Of a stretch of DNA of 64,000 bases, positions 7,095 through 15,860 are shown one piece after another. Numbering within the stretch: position 1 is the first letter of the stretch; each line of letters starts with the position of its first letter. This DNA comes from Bradyrhizobium canariense (GTDB taxonomy: Bacteria > Pseudomonadota > Alphaproteobacteria > Rhizobiales > Xanthobacteraceae). The stretch is taken from contig NZ_LT629750.1 in assembly GCF_900105125.1 (NCBI RefSeq), positions 5,545,001 through 5,609,000 of the forward strand, given 5' to 3'. Both the position numbers and the translations under genes were made by a program. Below the pieces are notes generated by a model. The model was not told the origin of the DNA and did not search any database. It saw only the letters and a program-made list of their open reading frames with translations.

Positions 7095-8882
7095 TTAGCG
7101 GCGATAACCATTGGCGCGCGAATAGGCGTGGCGGGTCTCCTGCACCGGCCGGCTCGGGACATTTGCGCGCGTCTCGCTGGTCGTCGGGATGGCGGGCTTG
7201 ATGAGATCCTCCAGGAAAATCGGCATGGAGAAATAAAAGCCCTGCGCGTAGCGGATTTTCGTCGCGGCCTGCAAATAGGCCAACTCCTCGTAGGACTCGA
7301 TGCCCTCGGCGATCACGGTCATGCCGAGCGCTTCGCTCAGCGATTCGATCGCCCTCAGGATGCCCTGGCTGCGCGGACGCTTATGGATGTCGGTGATGAA
7401 GGAACGGTCGATCTTGATTTCATCGGCGGTGATGTCGGCCAGCGCCGACAGCGAGGAATAGCCGATGCCGAAATCGTCGATCGAGATTCCGACACCGAGT
7501 TTCCGGAAGATCGGCAGGATTTCGTCCTGAAAGTGAGTCTTGGCCACGAAGGCATCTTCCGTCACCTCGACCATGAATCGCCCGGGAAACCCGGTCGCCT
7601 CGAGCGCCTGCGCGAACGGACGCATGAACTCGGGATTGCCGGCCTGCTTTGCCGCGACGTTGATGCTGATCGTGGTGTCGGGACCGAACGTCTCGTTGAT
7701 CAGGTCGATCGATTTGACGATCTCCGCCAGCACCAGATGCGTCAGATCGTCGATCAGTCCCAGTTCGACCGCGAGATTAATGAACGTGCCGGGTGCCTGA
7801 ATCACGCCTTCGTCGTCGCGCAATCGCACCAGCGCTTCGATGCCCTGGATCTCGCGGGTTCGGATGTCGACCTTGGTCTGGAAGGCGCAGCAAAAGCGTT
7901 TTTCCAGAATGGCCAGCCGGAGCGATTGCTCGATCTTCATCCGCGCCGCCGCTTCGCGCTCCATGCCGTCGTCGAAGAAGACCGCGGTGCCCTTGCCGTT
8001 GTTCTTGACGCGATACATCGCGATATCGGCGTTGTGGCGTAACACGTCGTAGCCGCGGCCATGCTCTGGATAAAGGCTCACGCCGACCGAAGTAGAGGCG
8101 AATATCTCGGATCCGTCGATGAAGAACGGCGCCCGCAGCCGTTGCAGCATGAAGTCGATATATTCTGCGACCTCTTCCTGGCTCCGGATCGGATTCAGCA
8201 GCATCAGGAATTCGTCGCCGCTGATCCGCGACAGCATATCCGATTCGCGCAAATCAAGCCCAAGCCGCTTTGTGATCTCCACCAGCAGCGCGTCGCCGGT
8301 GGCATGGCCGTAATAATCGTTGATATGCTTGAAATTATCGATGTCGAGAAAAGCCAGCGCAAACCGGTTCGGAGTCTCGTCGCGCGGCATCAGGCTATTG
8401 ACGCGATGTTCGATCACCCGCCGCGTCGGCAGGCCCGTCAATTCGTCATAATAGGCCGAGCGGAATAGTTGATCTTCGAAGGCTTTCTGCTCGGTGATAT
8501 CGGCGGAGCTCGACAGAAGCAGATTGCAGTCTGCGATACGCACTGGCCGATGAGCCGTGAGAAAGACCTGCTTGACCTGTCCGCGGGTGACGGATTCCTC
8601 CGCCACCGCGGCACGGCCCGCGCGAAGCAATTCGATCGCGGTGTCGCATCGCTGGTCAAACTCTTTCGAATAAGACGTCGTTTGCGCCGCGGTGGCAACG
8701 CCAAGCTGCGCCGCGGCGGCATCGTTCATCAGCACGAAGCGGCCTTGCTCGTCCTGAACCGTGACGCCGCTGGGGAGCATTCTGAATACATTCCTCAGAA
8801 TGTTCAGTTCGCTGTCGGCGGCCGGTTCGCGCGGGCCTTCCACGGCGGCGGTCTGTGGATCGTGATTGTCGCGGCTTTGCAT
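7095..8882 (-). CDS. PAS-GGDEF-EAL cyclic-di-GMP protein
   Basis: A 595-residue protein that makes or breaks down cyclic-di-GMP. A PAS domain occupies about 28-135. The GGDEF domain (about 150-310) has the variant SGDEF near 222 and an intact RESD inhibitory site five residues before it. The EAL domain (about 330-570) keeps EALVR near 348, the Asn of SINVA, IDDFGIGYSS near 467, KIDRSF and the Glu of VIAEGIES, so phosphodiesterase activity is likely. A membrane segment is not evident. Start 8882 is the first ATG. A TTG at 8900 preceded by AAAAGAG is an alternative. The neighbouring HWE kinase is on the same strand. Confidence 0.9.
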   Translation of the reverse strand: MQSRDNHDPQTAAVEGPREPAADSELNILRNVFRMLPSGVTVQDEQGRFVLMNDAAAAQLGVATAAQTTSYSKEFDQRCDTAIELLRAGRAAVAEESVTRGQVKQVFLTAHRPVRIADCNLLLSSSADITEQKAFEDQLFRSAYYDELTGLPTRRVIEHRVNSLMPRDETPNRFALAFLDIDNFKHINDYYGHATGDALLVEITKRLGLDLRESDMLSRISGDEFLMLLNPIRSQEEVAEYIDFMLQRLRAPFFIDGSEIFASTSVGVSLYPEHGRGYDVLRHNADIAMYRVKNNGKGTAVFFDDGMEREAAARMKIEQSLRLAILEKRFCCAFQTKVDIRTREIQGIEALVRLRDDEGVIQAPGTFINLAVELGLIDDLTHLVLAEIVKSIDLINETFGPDTTISINVAAKQAGNPEFMRPFAQALEATGFPGRFMVEVTEDAFVAKTHFQDEILPIFRKLGVGISIDDFGIGYSSLSALADITADEIKIDRSFITDIHKRPRSQGILRAIESLSEALGMTVIAEGIESYEELAYLQAATKIRYAQGFYFSMPIFLEDLIKPAIPTTSETRANVPSRPVQETRHAYSRANGYRR

Positions 8883-9066
8883 GATCGCCCAACTTGCCAA
8901 ACTCTTTTGTAGTTTTGGTTAAGCAGCGGCGATAAACACCATGACACTGCCCGCGACAACCGGTGTCGGTCGAGGCGCGGCGAGTTGTCATTAACAGAGT
9001 GTCAACGCGAACTCAGAATATTGGTTTGCACGGCAGAATGCTGCGCCTTGTTGCGCAAACCGCGGC

Positions 9067-10029
9067 TCAATCTTTGGGTATCCGGCACTGCATCGTGCAG
9101 TGGACGCCGGTCTTCAAAAAGGCAATTTCGGTCTTGCCGTCGAACGGCCTGAGCGCCGAATTCAAGAGCTTGGTGCCGAATCCGGCTTCCCCGACCGGTC
9201 CGACCGGTGGACCTTCGGTCTCGTCCCAGACGATGTTGAGGCGGTCGTCGGATACCGACCACGACACTTGCAGCAGCCCGCGCGCGGAGGCAAACGCGCC
9301 GTATTTGCCGGCATTGGTCGCCAATTCGTGGAATATCAGGGCAAGGCTGACGGCCAATTTGGCGGGAAGAAACAGCGGCTCACCGTTCAGGGTAAATCGG
9401 ACATGTCCGTAAGGACCGAGTTCGGAGAGCAGGAGATCCTTGATGTCGCAACCGATGCCGTCGACCCGCGCGATCAGGTCGTCGGTCGCCGCCAGCGACC
9501 GCAGCCGCTGATCGATCGTGGCCCAGACTTTCGGCTGATCGTACAGGACCTGATGAAGAACGGCGTGTACCGCCGACAATTTGTTTTTCAGCCGGTGCTG
9601 CAATTCGTCGACTATGAGCTTGCGGTATTCCTCTTCCTCAGTCAGGCGCTTGGCGATCGCCCGTTGACGCGCGGCGACCGATCGGTAGTGCTCGATACCC
9701 CATACCGTAACGGCGCATACGGCGAGGAAGATCACGAGCAGCGCCACTCGCGCAAAATCGGTGGAAGTGTCACTGAAATTGAGCCCCACGCCGAGCGCAC
9801 CGCCGACCAGCGCTGTCGCAATCCCGATTCGCGAACCACCGAAAGCGGTGGCAAAGACCACAGCCGGAACATAGGGGGTGAAAAATATATCCGGCCGGAT
9901 CAGGGAAAGGGACCAGCGGGCGAGCGTCGACAATGCGATGCAACAAATCGCAAACGCGATGCTAAAAAGCGGCGATGGCTGAGATATTCCCTGCCAGCCT
10001 CGCCGAAATTCCTCGATCAATTTCCCCAT
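9067..10029 (-). CDS. HWE-family sensor histidine kinase with DUF4118-like membrane region
   Basis: A 320-residue kinase. Residues about 20-115 form three or four membrane helices resembling the DUF4118 (KdpD-like) region. The phospho-acceptor His is near 145 in VDELQHRLKNKLSAV. HELATNAGKYGA is the N-box and WDETEGP carries the W-x-E motif typical of HWE kinases, a class common in rhizobia and often linked to the PhyR/general stress response. No response regulator is adjacent, so its partner lies elsewhere. Start 10029 is an ATG. Confidence 0.88.
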   Translation of the reverse strand: MGKLIEEFRRGWQGISQPSPLFSIAFAICCIALSTLARWSLSLIRPDIFFTPYVPAVVFATAFGGSRIGIATALVGGALGVGLNFSDTSTDFARVALLVIFLAVCAVTVWGIEHYRSVAARQRAIAKRLTEEEEYRKLIVDELQHRLKNKLSAVHAVLHQVLYDQPKVWATIDQRLRSLAATDDLIARVDGIGCDIKDLLLSELGPYGHVRFTLNGEPLFLPAKLAVSLALIFHELATNAGKYGAFASARGLLQVSWSVSDDRLNIVWDETEGPPVGPVGEAGFGTKLLNSALRPFDGKTEIAFLKTGVHCTMQCRIPKD

Positions 10030-10195
10030 CTGCCTACTTCAGCCCGATCAGCAAATCCAAAATAAGGCCGAGCATAGAGGAAAATGTACGTTCTGAGATG
10101 CAGAAGATCATGAGCGCGCAACAAAGCCTCGCTTGCTTTGTTTCAGCAGGCTGGCGATATTTAAGACAAAATCGCCACAACAAGGAGACAACCCT

Positions 10196-11038
10196 ATGGG
10201 ACGGCTGGATGGCAAAGTCGCCGTGATCACCGGCGCGACGAGCGGTATCGGTCTGCGGACTGCGGAAATTTTCGTTGCCGAAGGCGCGAAGGTCGTGGTT
10301 GCCGGACGCCGCGCGGCGGAGGGCGAGGCGCTGGCCAGCAAGCTCGGCGCGGCCTGCGTGTTTCGCCAGACCGACGTCACGCTTGAGGAGCAGATGCATG
10401 CGCTGATCGGGCTGGCGGTGGAAAAGTTCGGCCGCATCGATTGCCTGTTCAACAATGCCGGCGGTCCGGCGCAGACCGGCGGCATCGAAGGGCTCGAGGT
10501 CGAACGTTTCGACGCTGCGATGGCGACATTGGTGCGCAGCGTGATGCTCGGCATGAAGCACGCAGCGCCGTATATGAAAAAGCAGGGCTCCGGCAGCATT
10601 ATCAACAATGGCAGCATTGCCGGAAGGCTCGCCGGGTTCTCGTCGTCGGTGGTCTATGGCGCGGCCAAGGCTGCCGTCATTCACCTCACCAAATGCGTGG
10701 CAATGGAGCTCGGCGAATCCGGCGTCCGCGTCAACAGCATTTCGCCGGGCGCGATCGCGACCGGCATCTTCGGCAAGGCGCTGGGCCTGTCGGTCGATGC
10801 GGCGGAGAAGACGCCGGATGTGATGCGCGAGGTCTATAGGACCGCGCAGCCGATTCAGCGCGCAGGATTGCCCGAAGACATCGCGCATGCCGCGGTATTT
10901 CTCGCCAGCGACGAATCCAGCTTTATCAATGGCCACGATCTGGTGGTCGACGGCGCCATCACCGGTGGCCGCAACTGGACCGCCCAGCAGCAGGGCTACG
11001 TCGCCCTGCGCAAGGCATTCGATCAGGGCGGAGGATAG
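10196..11038 (+). CDS. Short-chain dehydrogenase/reductase
   Basis: A 280-residue classical SDR. TGATSGIG (about 12-19) binds the nucleotide, NNAGG follows, and the catalytic pair is Tyr and Lys in VYGAAKAAV near 154. FLASDESSFINGHDLVVDG is the usual C-terminal cofactor and substrate segment, followed by an extra about 25-residue tail. Start 10196 is set by AAGGAGA 8 bases upstream. The substrate is unknown. The cyclase gene begins 23 bases after its stop and the cupin gene 18 bases after that, so the three are probably one operon. Confidence 0.9.
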   Translation: MGRLDGKVAVITGATSGIGLRTAEIFVAEGAKVVVAGRRAAEGEALASKLGAACVFRQTDVTLEEQMHALIGLAVEKFGRIDCLFNNAGGPAQTGGIEGLEVERFDAAMATLVRSVMLGMKHAAPYMKKQGSGSIINNGSIAGRLAGFSSSVVYGAAKAAVIHLTKCVAMELGESGVRVNSISPGAIATGIFGKALGLSVDAAEKTPDVMREVYRTAQPIQRAGLPEDIAHAAVFLASDESSFINGHDLVVDGAITGGRNWTAQQQGYVALRKAFDQGGG

Positions 11039-11061
11039 GCTCTCAAACCCGAGGCCACACG

Positions 11062-12201
11062 GTGAACGCAAGGCTCGAACGAAAACTGCGAACGTTGGCC
11101 GCGATCACCGTGGTAGGCACGTCGGCTGGGCTCGTTGTCGCCTTTGCACAGGGGCACACTTCCGTTTCCGCGATGATCGACGGAGCCATTTACGGGCTTC
11201 TGATGGGCATTACGATCGGCGGCCTCGAACTGTTCGTGCTGGATGGCCCGTTGCGAGACTGGCTCGGCGGTCTCTCATTCACCGCTAATTTGATTGTACG
11301 GAGTGCGATCTACGCCGCGATTATCATGCTGCTGCAGTTCTCCCAGGTGGGTGAGCTGGCCGCCGGGCTGCCCATGGCCTCGCGCAGCGATATCCGGTCC
11401 GGCTTTGTCCTTTCTGCCGGGGTATCGGTATTGGTGAATCTCGGATTCGGGATCGCCAATCTCGTCGGCGCGCGCGCATTGCTGAACTTCATCACCGGCA
11501 GGTATCATGCGCCGGTCACCGAAAACCGCTTCGTGTTGTTCGTCGATATTGCGGGGTCGACGGGCCTGGCCGAGCGGCTGGGCGGCATCGCCATTCACCG
11601 TCTGCTCGACCGGACGTTTCGTCTGCTCACCCTTGCGGTCGTGGATTATCGCGGCGAGGTCCTCAATTATGTCGGTGACGAGGTGATCGTGACCTGGCCG
11701 GAACGCGACGGCGCGGTCGATTGCCGTCCACTGCGCTGCTTCTTTGCCATGCGGGGCGAACTCGCAAATGCGGCGAACCATCTGCAGCGCGAATTCGGTA
11801 CGGTCCCCCATATTCGCGGCAGCCTGCATTTCGGACCGGTCATTGTCGGCGAAATCGGCGATGTCAAACGGGCCATCGTTTTCAACGGCGACGTCATGAA
11901 TATTGCGGCGCGGCTCGAAGCGCTCAGTCGCACCGTCGATGGCGGCTTTCTCGCCTCTCGCGCGGCGATGGAGCGATTCAACTCCGCGCCGCCGTTTGCG
12001 GTCCGCGATCTTGGCCGGCTGCCGATTCGCGGCCGGGTTGACGGGATCGATGTGGTCGGCATCGAGAGCCCCAATTCGGCTGAACGGCAGGGCCAAATCA
12101 ACGATCAAGGCGAGGATCTCATCAACGGCCGACTTATCGACGGCCAAGTCATCGACACCGGACTCACGATGCGCAAGGCGATCGATCAAGACGCGGGATA
12201 A
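11062..12201 (+). CDS. Membrane-anchored class III adenylate/guanylate cyclase
   Basis: A 379-residue protein starting with GTG. Residues about 10-145 hold several membrane helices. The catalytic domain follows: the first metal Asp near 161 in FVDIAGST, the second near 205 in YVGDEVIVTW, and Asn and Arg of the transition-state motif in VMNIAARLEAL. At the place where adenylate cyclases usually carry the adenine-selecting Lys, this protein has Asn (LNYVGD), as I recall for a bacterial subgroup with YVGDEV-type motifs, so substrate choice is uncertain. The C-terminal 45 residues are polar and low in complexity. It is the middle gene of the SDR-cyclase-cupin operon. Confidence 0.85.
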   Translation: MNARLERKLRTLAAITVVGTSAGLVVAFAQGHTSVSAMIDGAIYGLLMGITIGGLELFVLDGPLRDWLGGLSFTANLIVRSAIYAAIIMLLQFSQVGELAAGLPMASRSDIRSGFVLSAGVSVLVNLGFGIANLVGARALLNFITGRYHAPVTENRFVLFVDIAGSTGLAERLGGIAIHRLLDRTFRLLTLAVVDYRGEVLNYVGDEVIVTWPERDGAVDCRPLRCFFAMRGELANAANHLQREFGTVPHIRGSLHFGPVIVGEIGDVKRAIVFNGDVMNIAARLEALSRTVDGGFLASRAAMERFNSAPPFAVRDLGRLPIRGRVDGIDVVGIESPNSAERQGQINDQGEDLINGRLIDGQVIDTGLTMRKAIDQDAG

Positions 12202-12219
12202 CCACTGAGGGAGGCATCA

Positions 12220-12723
12220 ATGTTCGCAGCATCGGGAGTTTGGCGGGCGCAGGCCGACGTTCGGCCGTTATACATGGCCGCGATTGGAGGTCTCGCCTGC
12301 GCCTTCGTGATCGCCAAGGCGTTGCCGCTGGCTGTGGATGCCGTCTCGCAAGTCGTTGCGCCACTATGCGCCGACAGCAATCCCGCAGGGTCGACGCTCG
12401 ATACCGTCGAGCCGATCGCTTCCTATGCGCTGCCGAATGTGCCGGGCAAGCGTGTCACGATCGTGCGCGTGTTCTACGGTCCCGGCGGGTTTACCCGCGC
12501 GCACCGGCACGCCGGCTCCGTCACCGCCTACATCACCAAGGGCGAAATCCGCTCACAGCTTGCCGGCGGTCCGGTCGAGACCTTCAAGGTGGGGCAGTCG
12601 TTTTTCGAGCCGCCGGGCGCAACGCATCTGGTCTCGGCCAATGCCAGCAACACCGAGCCTGCGGAATTGATCGCGGTGTTCGTGGCCGACGAGGGCGCGC
12701 AGCTCACGACGTTGATCGATTAG
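12220..12723 (+). CDS. Cupin domain protein with N-terminal membrane anchor
   Basis: A 167-residue protein. Residues about 18-48 form a hydrophobic segment that could be a membrane anchor or uncleaved signal. The rest is a single small cupin barrel: GGFTRAHRHAGSVTAYITKG supplies the first metal motif with its histidines and FFEPPGATHLVSAN the second. GGGAGG sits 6 bases before the ATG. The function in the operon is unknown. Given its partners it may bind a small ligand at the outer face of the inner membrane, which is only inference. Confidence 0.82.
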   Translation: MFAASGVWRAQADVRPLYMAAIGGLACAFVIAKALPLAVDAVSQVVAPLCADSNPAGSTLDTVEPIASYALPNVPGKRVTIVRVFYGPGGFTRAHRHAGSVTAYITKGEIRSQLAGGPVETFKVGQSFFEPPGATHLVSANASNTEPAELIAVFVADEGAQLTTLID

Positions 12724-12733
12724 TCTTCGCGTC

Positions 12734-14101
12734 TCAAGCCGGCGACAGCGTTACGCGCAATCCGTCGCGCGGCTTGGGGATCGGCCACATCTGCCACTCC
12801 GGCGTGGTGCCGGGCTGCAGCGAGACGTTGAGATTTTGCAGAAAGTGCCGCGCGAAGCATTTCGCCTGCATGTAGGCGAAGTGCAGCCCGAGGCACATAT
12901 GCGCGCCGCCGCCGAACGGCACAAAGGCGAAGCGATGGCGGGCGCGCTGTGCCTCGTCGGTGAAGCGCGTCGGATCGAAGCTTTCGGGGTCCGGCCAGAT
13001 CTCCGGCATGTGATGGGTGAAAACCGGATTGACGCCGATCATGGTGCCGGCCGGGATCGCATAGCCCTTGAACGTGAAGTCGCGGACGGAGCGGCGCGGG
13101 ATCGAAGGGACCGGCGGCCTCATTCGCATCGCTTCCTTGAACGCCATCTCGCATAACGGCATGGCTTCAAGATTGTCGAACGTCGTGGGGGCGTCGCTAC
13201 CGATGCCGAGCGCGTTGACTTCCTCGCGCAGCTTGGCCTGCCATTGCGGATTGGCGGCGAGCGCCGCCACGAATGACGTCAGCGAGGATGTCAGCGTGTC
13301 GTGCGCCGCCATCATCAGGAAGCTCATGTGGTCGACGATATCCTGGGTCGAAAGCAAGGCGCCATCCTCATGGGTGGCGTGGCATAGCTGCGAGAACAGG
13401 TCTTCGCCGCCTTTGGCGCGGCGGATCGGTATCTGCTCGGAGAAATAAGCGACGATGCGTTCGCGGCCTCTGACGCCGCGCGCCATCTTGGTGCCGGGGA
13501 AGGGTTTGCGGATCACGGCGATCGAAGCAGCCACCATATCGACGAAGGCGCGGGTGATTTCGTCAATCTCCGGCCCGATGGTGGCGCCGAGGAACGAGGT
13601 CGCGGCAAGATCGAGCGTGAGCTGTTTCATCGCCGGATAAAACAACATCGGTCCCGGTTTTGCCTTCCATTGCCTGACGCGTGCGGCGATGCCGGTATCG
13701 AGCGCGGCGAGATAGGATTTCATCGGTCCGGATTTGAAGGCGACGGACAACGCGCGGCGGTGCAGGCGGTGCTCCTCGAAGTCGAGCAGCATCAGTCCGC
13801 GCGGAAACAAAAGGCCGAGAATCTGTCCCCAGCCGAGTGTCGAGGAGAACAGCTTGGCCTGGTCGAACAGCACCAGCTCGTTGGCCTCGGGCCCGAGCAG
13901 GACGACGCTGGTTTCGCCGAAGATGTGACTGCGATAGACCAAGCCATATTTGGCGGCCATCCCCTCGATCTGTCCCTTGGGATCGGCAAGTACGTTCAGG
14001 GTCTGGCCAATGATAGGCCAGCCTTCATCGCCGGGAATATGCGTGAGTGAATTGCGCTTGGGCGGTGTCAGGGTCATCGCGGGCGAAGCCGCAGTTTGCA
14101 T
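12734..14101 (-). CDS. Cytochrome P450
   Basis: A 455-residue P450 monooxygenase. The heme-thiolate loop FGGGAHMCLG places the cysteine near 402. FKEAMRMRPPVP is the K-helix E-x-x-R and MAAHDTLTSS the I-helix with its acid-alcohol pair. The N-terminal PGDEGWPIIGQTL resembles CYP120/CYP26-like bacterial P450s and there is no membrane anchor, so it is soluble. Start 14101 is the first ATG with domain character, with a GGAG further upstream than usual. ATG 14080 is an alternative. It lies downstream of the flavin monooxygenase gene on the same strand with a 228-base gap, so co-regulation is possible. No ferredoxin gene is adjacent. Confidence 0.9.
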   Translation of the reverse strand: MQTAASPAMTLTPPKRNSLTHIPGDEGWPIIGQTLNVLADPKGQIEGMAAKYGLVYRSHIFGETSVVLLGPEANELVLFDQAKLFSSTLGWGQILGLLFPRGLMLLDFEEHRLHRRALSVAFKSGPMKSYLAALDTGIAARVRQWKAKPGPMLFYPAMKQLTLDLAATSFLGATIGPEIDEITRAFVDMVAASIAVIRKPFPGTKMARGVRGRERIVAYFSEQIPIRRAKGGEDLFSQLCHATHEDGALLSTQDIVDHMSFLMMAAHDTLTSSLTSFVAALAANPQWQAKLREEVNALGIGSDAPTTFDNLEAMPLCEMAFKEAMRMRPPVPSIPRRSVRDFTFKGYAIPAGTMIGVNPVFTHHMPEIWPDPESFDPTRFTDEAQRARHRFAFVPFGGGAHMCLGLHFAYMQAKCFARHFLQNLNVSLQPGTTPEWQMWPIPKPRDGLRVTLSPA

Positions 14102-14225
14102 CGACACGGCAGTTGCTCCGGTTGAACTCGGGCCTCGCGATAGTTCCGCCGCGACCGCGGCGTTGTTGCGGCCAAAATGGCGGTCTGGACAGTCGGCGAG
14201 CGGTGGCCTCGCGCTACTAATGGCT

Positions 14226-14241
14226 CCTTGTCTTAACAAGG
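14226..14241. promoter_or_regulatory. Palindrome upstream of the P450 gene
   Basis: CCTTGT (14226-14231) and ACAAGG (14236-14241) form perfect 6-base arms around CTTA, about 125 bases upstream of the P450 start and within the otherwise empty gap to the flavin monooxygenase gene. It could be a repressor site controlling the P450. No regulator gene is adjacent. Confidence 0.25.
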
Positions 14242-14329
14242 TCTTGCAAATTAACCGAACTGATGAGGTAACAGAACGAAGCGGCGCGACCGGTCGTCGC
14301 ACCGCTGCCCGTCCGCTACACTTCGTTCG

Positions 14330-15571
14330 CTACGCTTTCCGTTTTGCGGCTTCCTTCTGCAGGTCCGGTGCGTTGATAGTCGGGATCGCAACGCGTCCGG
14401 GGCCGGTGAGGGGAAGCGCTGCCGCAGCCTTGTCGTTCTCCATGATCTTGGCCATCACGGCCTGGCCTGCGCGTTCGAACACCGCGCGGTTCTCGATCAC
14501 GAATTTCTGCGACTGACGCAGGCTCTTGATATAACCGTTGATCTCCGGGACCACATATCGCGCCACCATGTCCCAGCTGCGGCGGGTATTCTCGGGGTTG
14601 GCCCAGTCGTGCACGAAGCCGACGATGGTGCCGACGCCGCCGCTGACGTCGATCAGGCTCTTGATGGTTTTGACCAGATCGTCCGGCGTGCCGATGGTGG
14701 AGGCTGCATTTTCGCCACCGGCGGTCTTTTCCACGGCGTCCTCGGGTGACGTGAACGGCTGCAGGCCGGGCCGTTGCAGCGTGCCGACATTATATTCATT
14801 GTGCCAGCGCATCAGTCCGGGGCCGGCTTCGCGTTGCGCCTGCTCGCGGCTCTCGGCGATGTGCCAGCTCAGCAGCACGCGCCAATCGGATCGGCTCACG
14901 GTGGTGCCATGCTTCTTCGCGGCGTCCTCGGCAAAACCCCATTGTGTCGGCAGCGCCATCAGGCCCTGGGTCGACATCGAGCCGAGCGAAATGATGCCGA
15001 TGCCATATTTGCCGGCCAGCGTCATGCCTGAGGGCGATATCTGCGACGCCACCACGAACGGCATCTCTTCCTGCAAGGGGAGGATCTGCAGCGCGGCGTC
15101 ATTCATCGTGAACCAGTCGCTCTTGGCGGTGACACGCTCGCCTTTGAACAGCCGGCGAATGATCGCGATCGCCTCGTCCTGACGGTCGCGTTGCGTCATC
15201 GGGTCGATGCCGAGGGTATGCGCGTCGGAGGCCAGCGCGCCCGGGCCGGAGCCGAAAATGGCGCGGCCTCCCGTCATGTGGTCGAGCTGCACCATGCGCT
15301 GGGCGACGTTGAAGGGATGGTGATAGGGCAGCGAAATCACGCCGGTGCCGAGCTTGATACGCTTGGTGCGCTCGCCGGCGGCGGCCAGAAACATCTCCGG
15401 CGAGGCGATCATTTCCCAGCCCGAGGAGTGATGCTCGCCGCACCAGAATTCGTCGTAACCGAGCGCATCGAGTTGCTCGACCAGATCGAGGTCGCGGCGG
15501 AATTGCAGCATCGGATGCTCGCCGATCGGATGATGCGGGGCGAGGAAGGCTCCGAATTTCAGGCGCGCCAT
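14330..15571 (-). CDS. Luciferase-like (LLM class) flavin-dependent monooxygenase
   Basis: A 413-residue member of the bacterial luciferase / alkanal monooxygenase family, which uses reduced FMN to oxidise small organics. Family signs are GYDEFWCGEHHSSGWE, the LGTGVISLPYHHPF strand, and GSGPGALASDAHTLG. GGAGAG lies 8 bases before ATG 15571. The gene is upstream of the P450 gene on the same strand. Together they suggest an oxidative pathway for a terpenoid or aliphatic substrate, which is inference only. The C terminus is extended and Lys-rich. Confidence 0.88.
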   Translation of the reverse strand: MARLKFGAFLAPHHPIGEHPMLQFRRDLDLVEQLDALGYDEFWCGEHHSSGWEMIASPEMFLAAAGERTKRIKLGTGVISLPYHHPFNVAQRMVQLDHMTGGRAIFGSGPGALASDAHTLGIDPMTQRDRQDEAIAIIRRLFKGERVTAKSDWFTMNDAALQILPLQEEMPFVVASQISPSGMTLAGKYGIGIISLGSMSTQGLMALPTQWGFAEDAAKKHGTTVSRSDWRVLLSWHIAESREQAQREAGPGLMRWHNEYNVGTLQRPGLQPFTSPEDAVEKTAGGENAASTIGTPDDLVKTIKSLIDVSGGVGTIVGFVHDWANPENTRRSWDMVARYVVPEINGYIKSLRQSQKFVIENRAVFERAGQAVMAKIMENDKAAAALPLTGPGRVAIPTINAPDLQKEAAKRKA

Positions 15572-15860
15572 GGGTTTTCTCTCCGGGGCTTTGTTTTTGT
15601 TGGATTGCTGGGCTCAAACTACGGGGTGGGATGAGCCAAGGCAATCGGGGAAACCGCCTGACGCGACATGGATGCCGTGCGGAGCGCGCGGGTATGCCGT
15701 GACCCGGAATTCTCAAGCCAGCTTGCAGCTCAGCGATGAACACGGCTGGCATGGAAACTTGAGAAGGCGCGGCTCGTTGTCACACCGCATTCTGGAATCG
15801 AACACGAAAATTCCGGTCCTGCCGTGGCGATCAAGCCGGGATCTTCTGCTCACGCCGGGT

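Noticed and set aside
9100..10065. 321-residue open frame on the plus strand
   Set aside because: It is antisense to the HWE kinase, which has unmistakable H, N and W-x-E motifs. The shadow has none.
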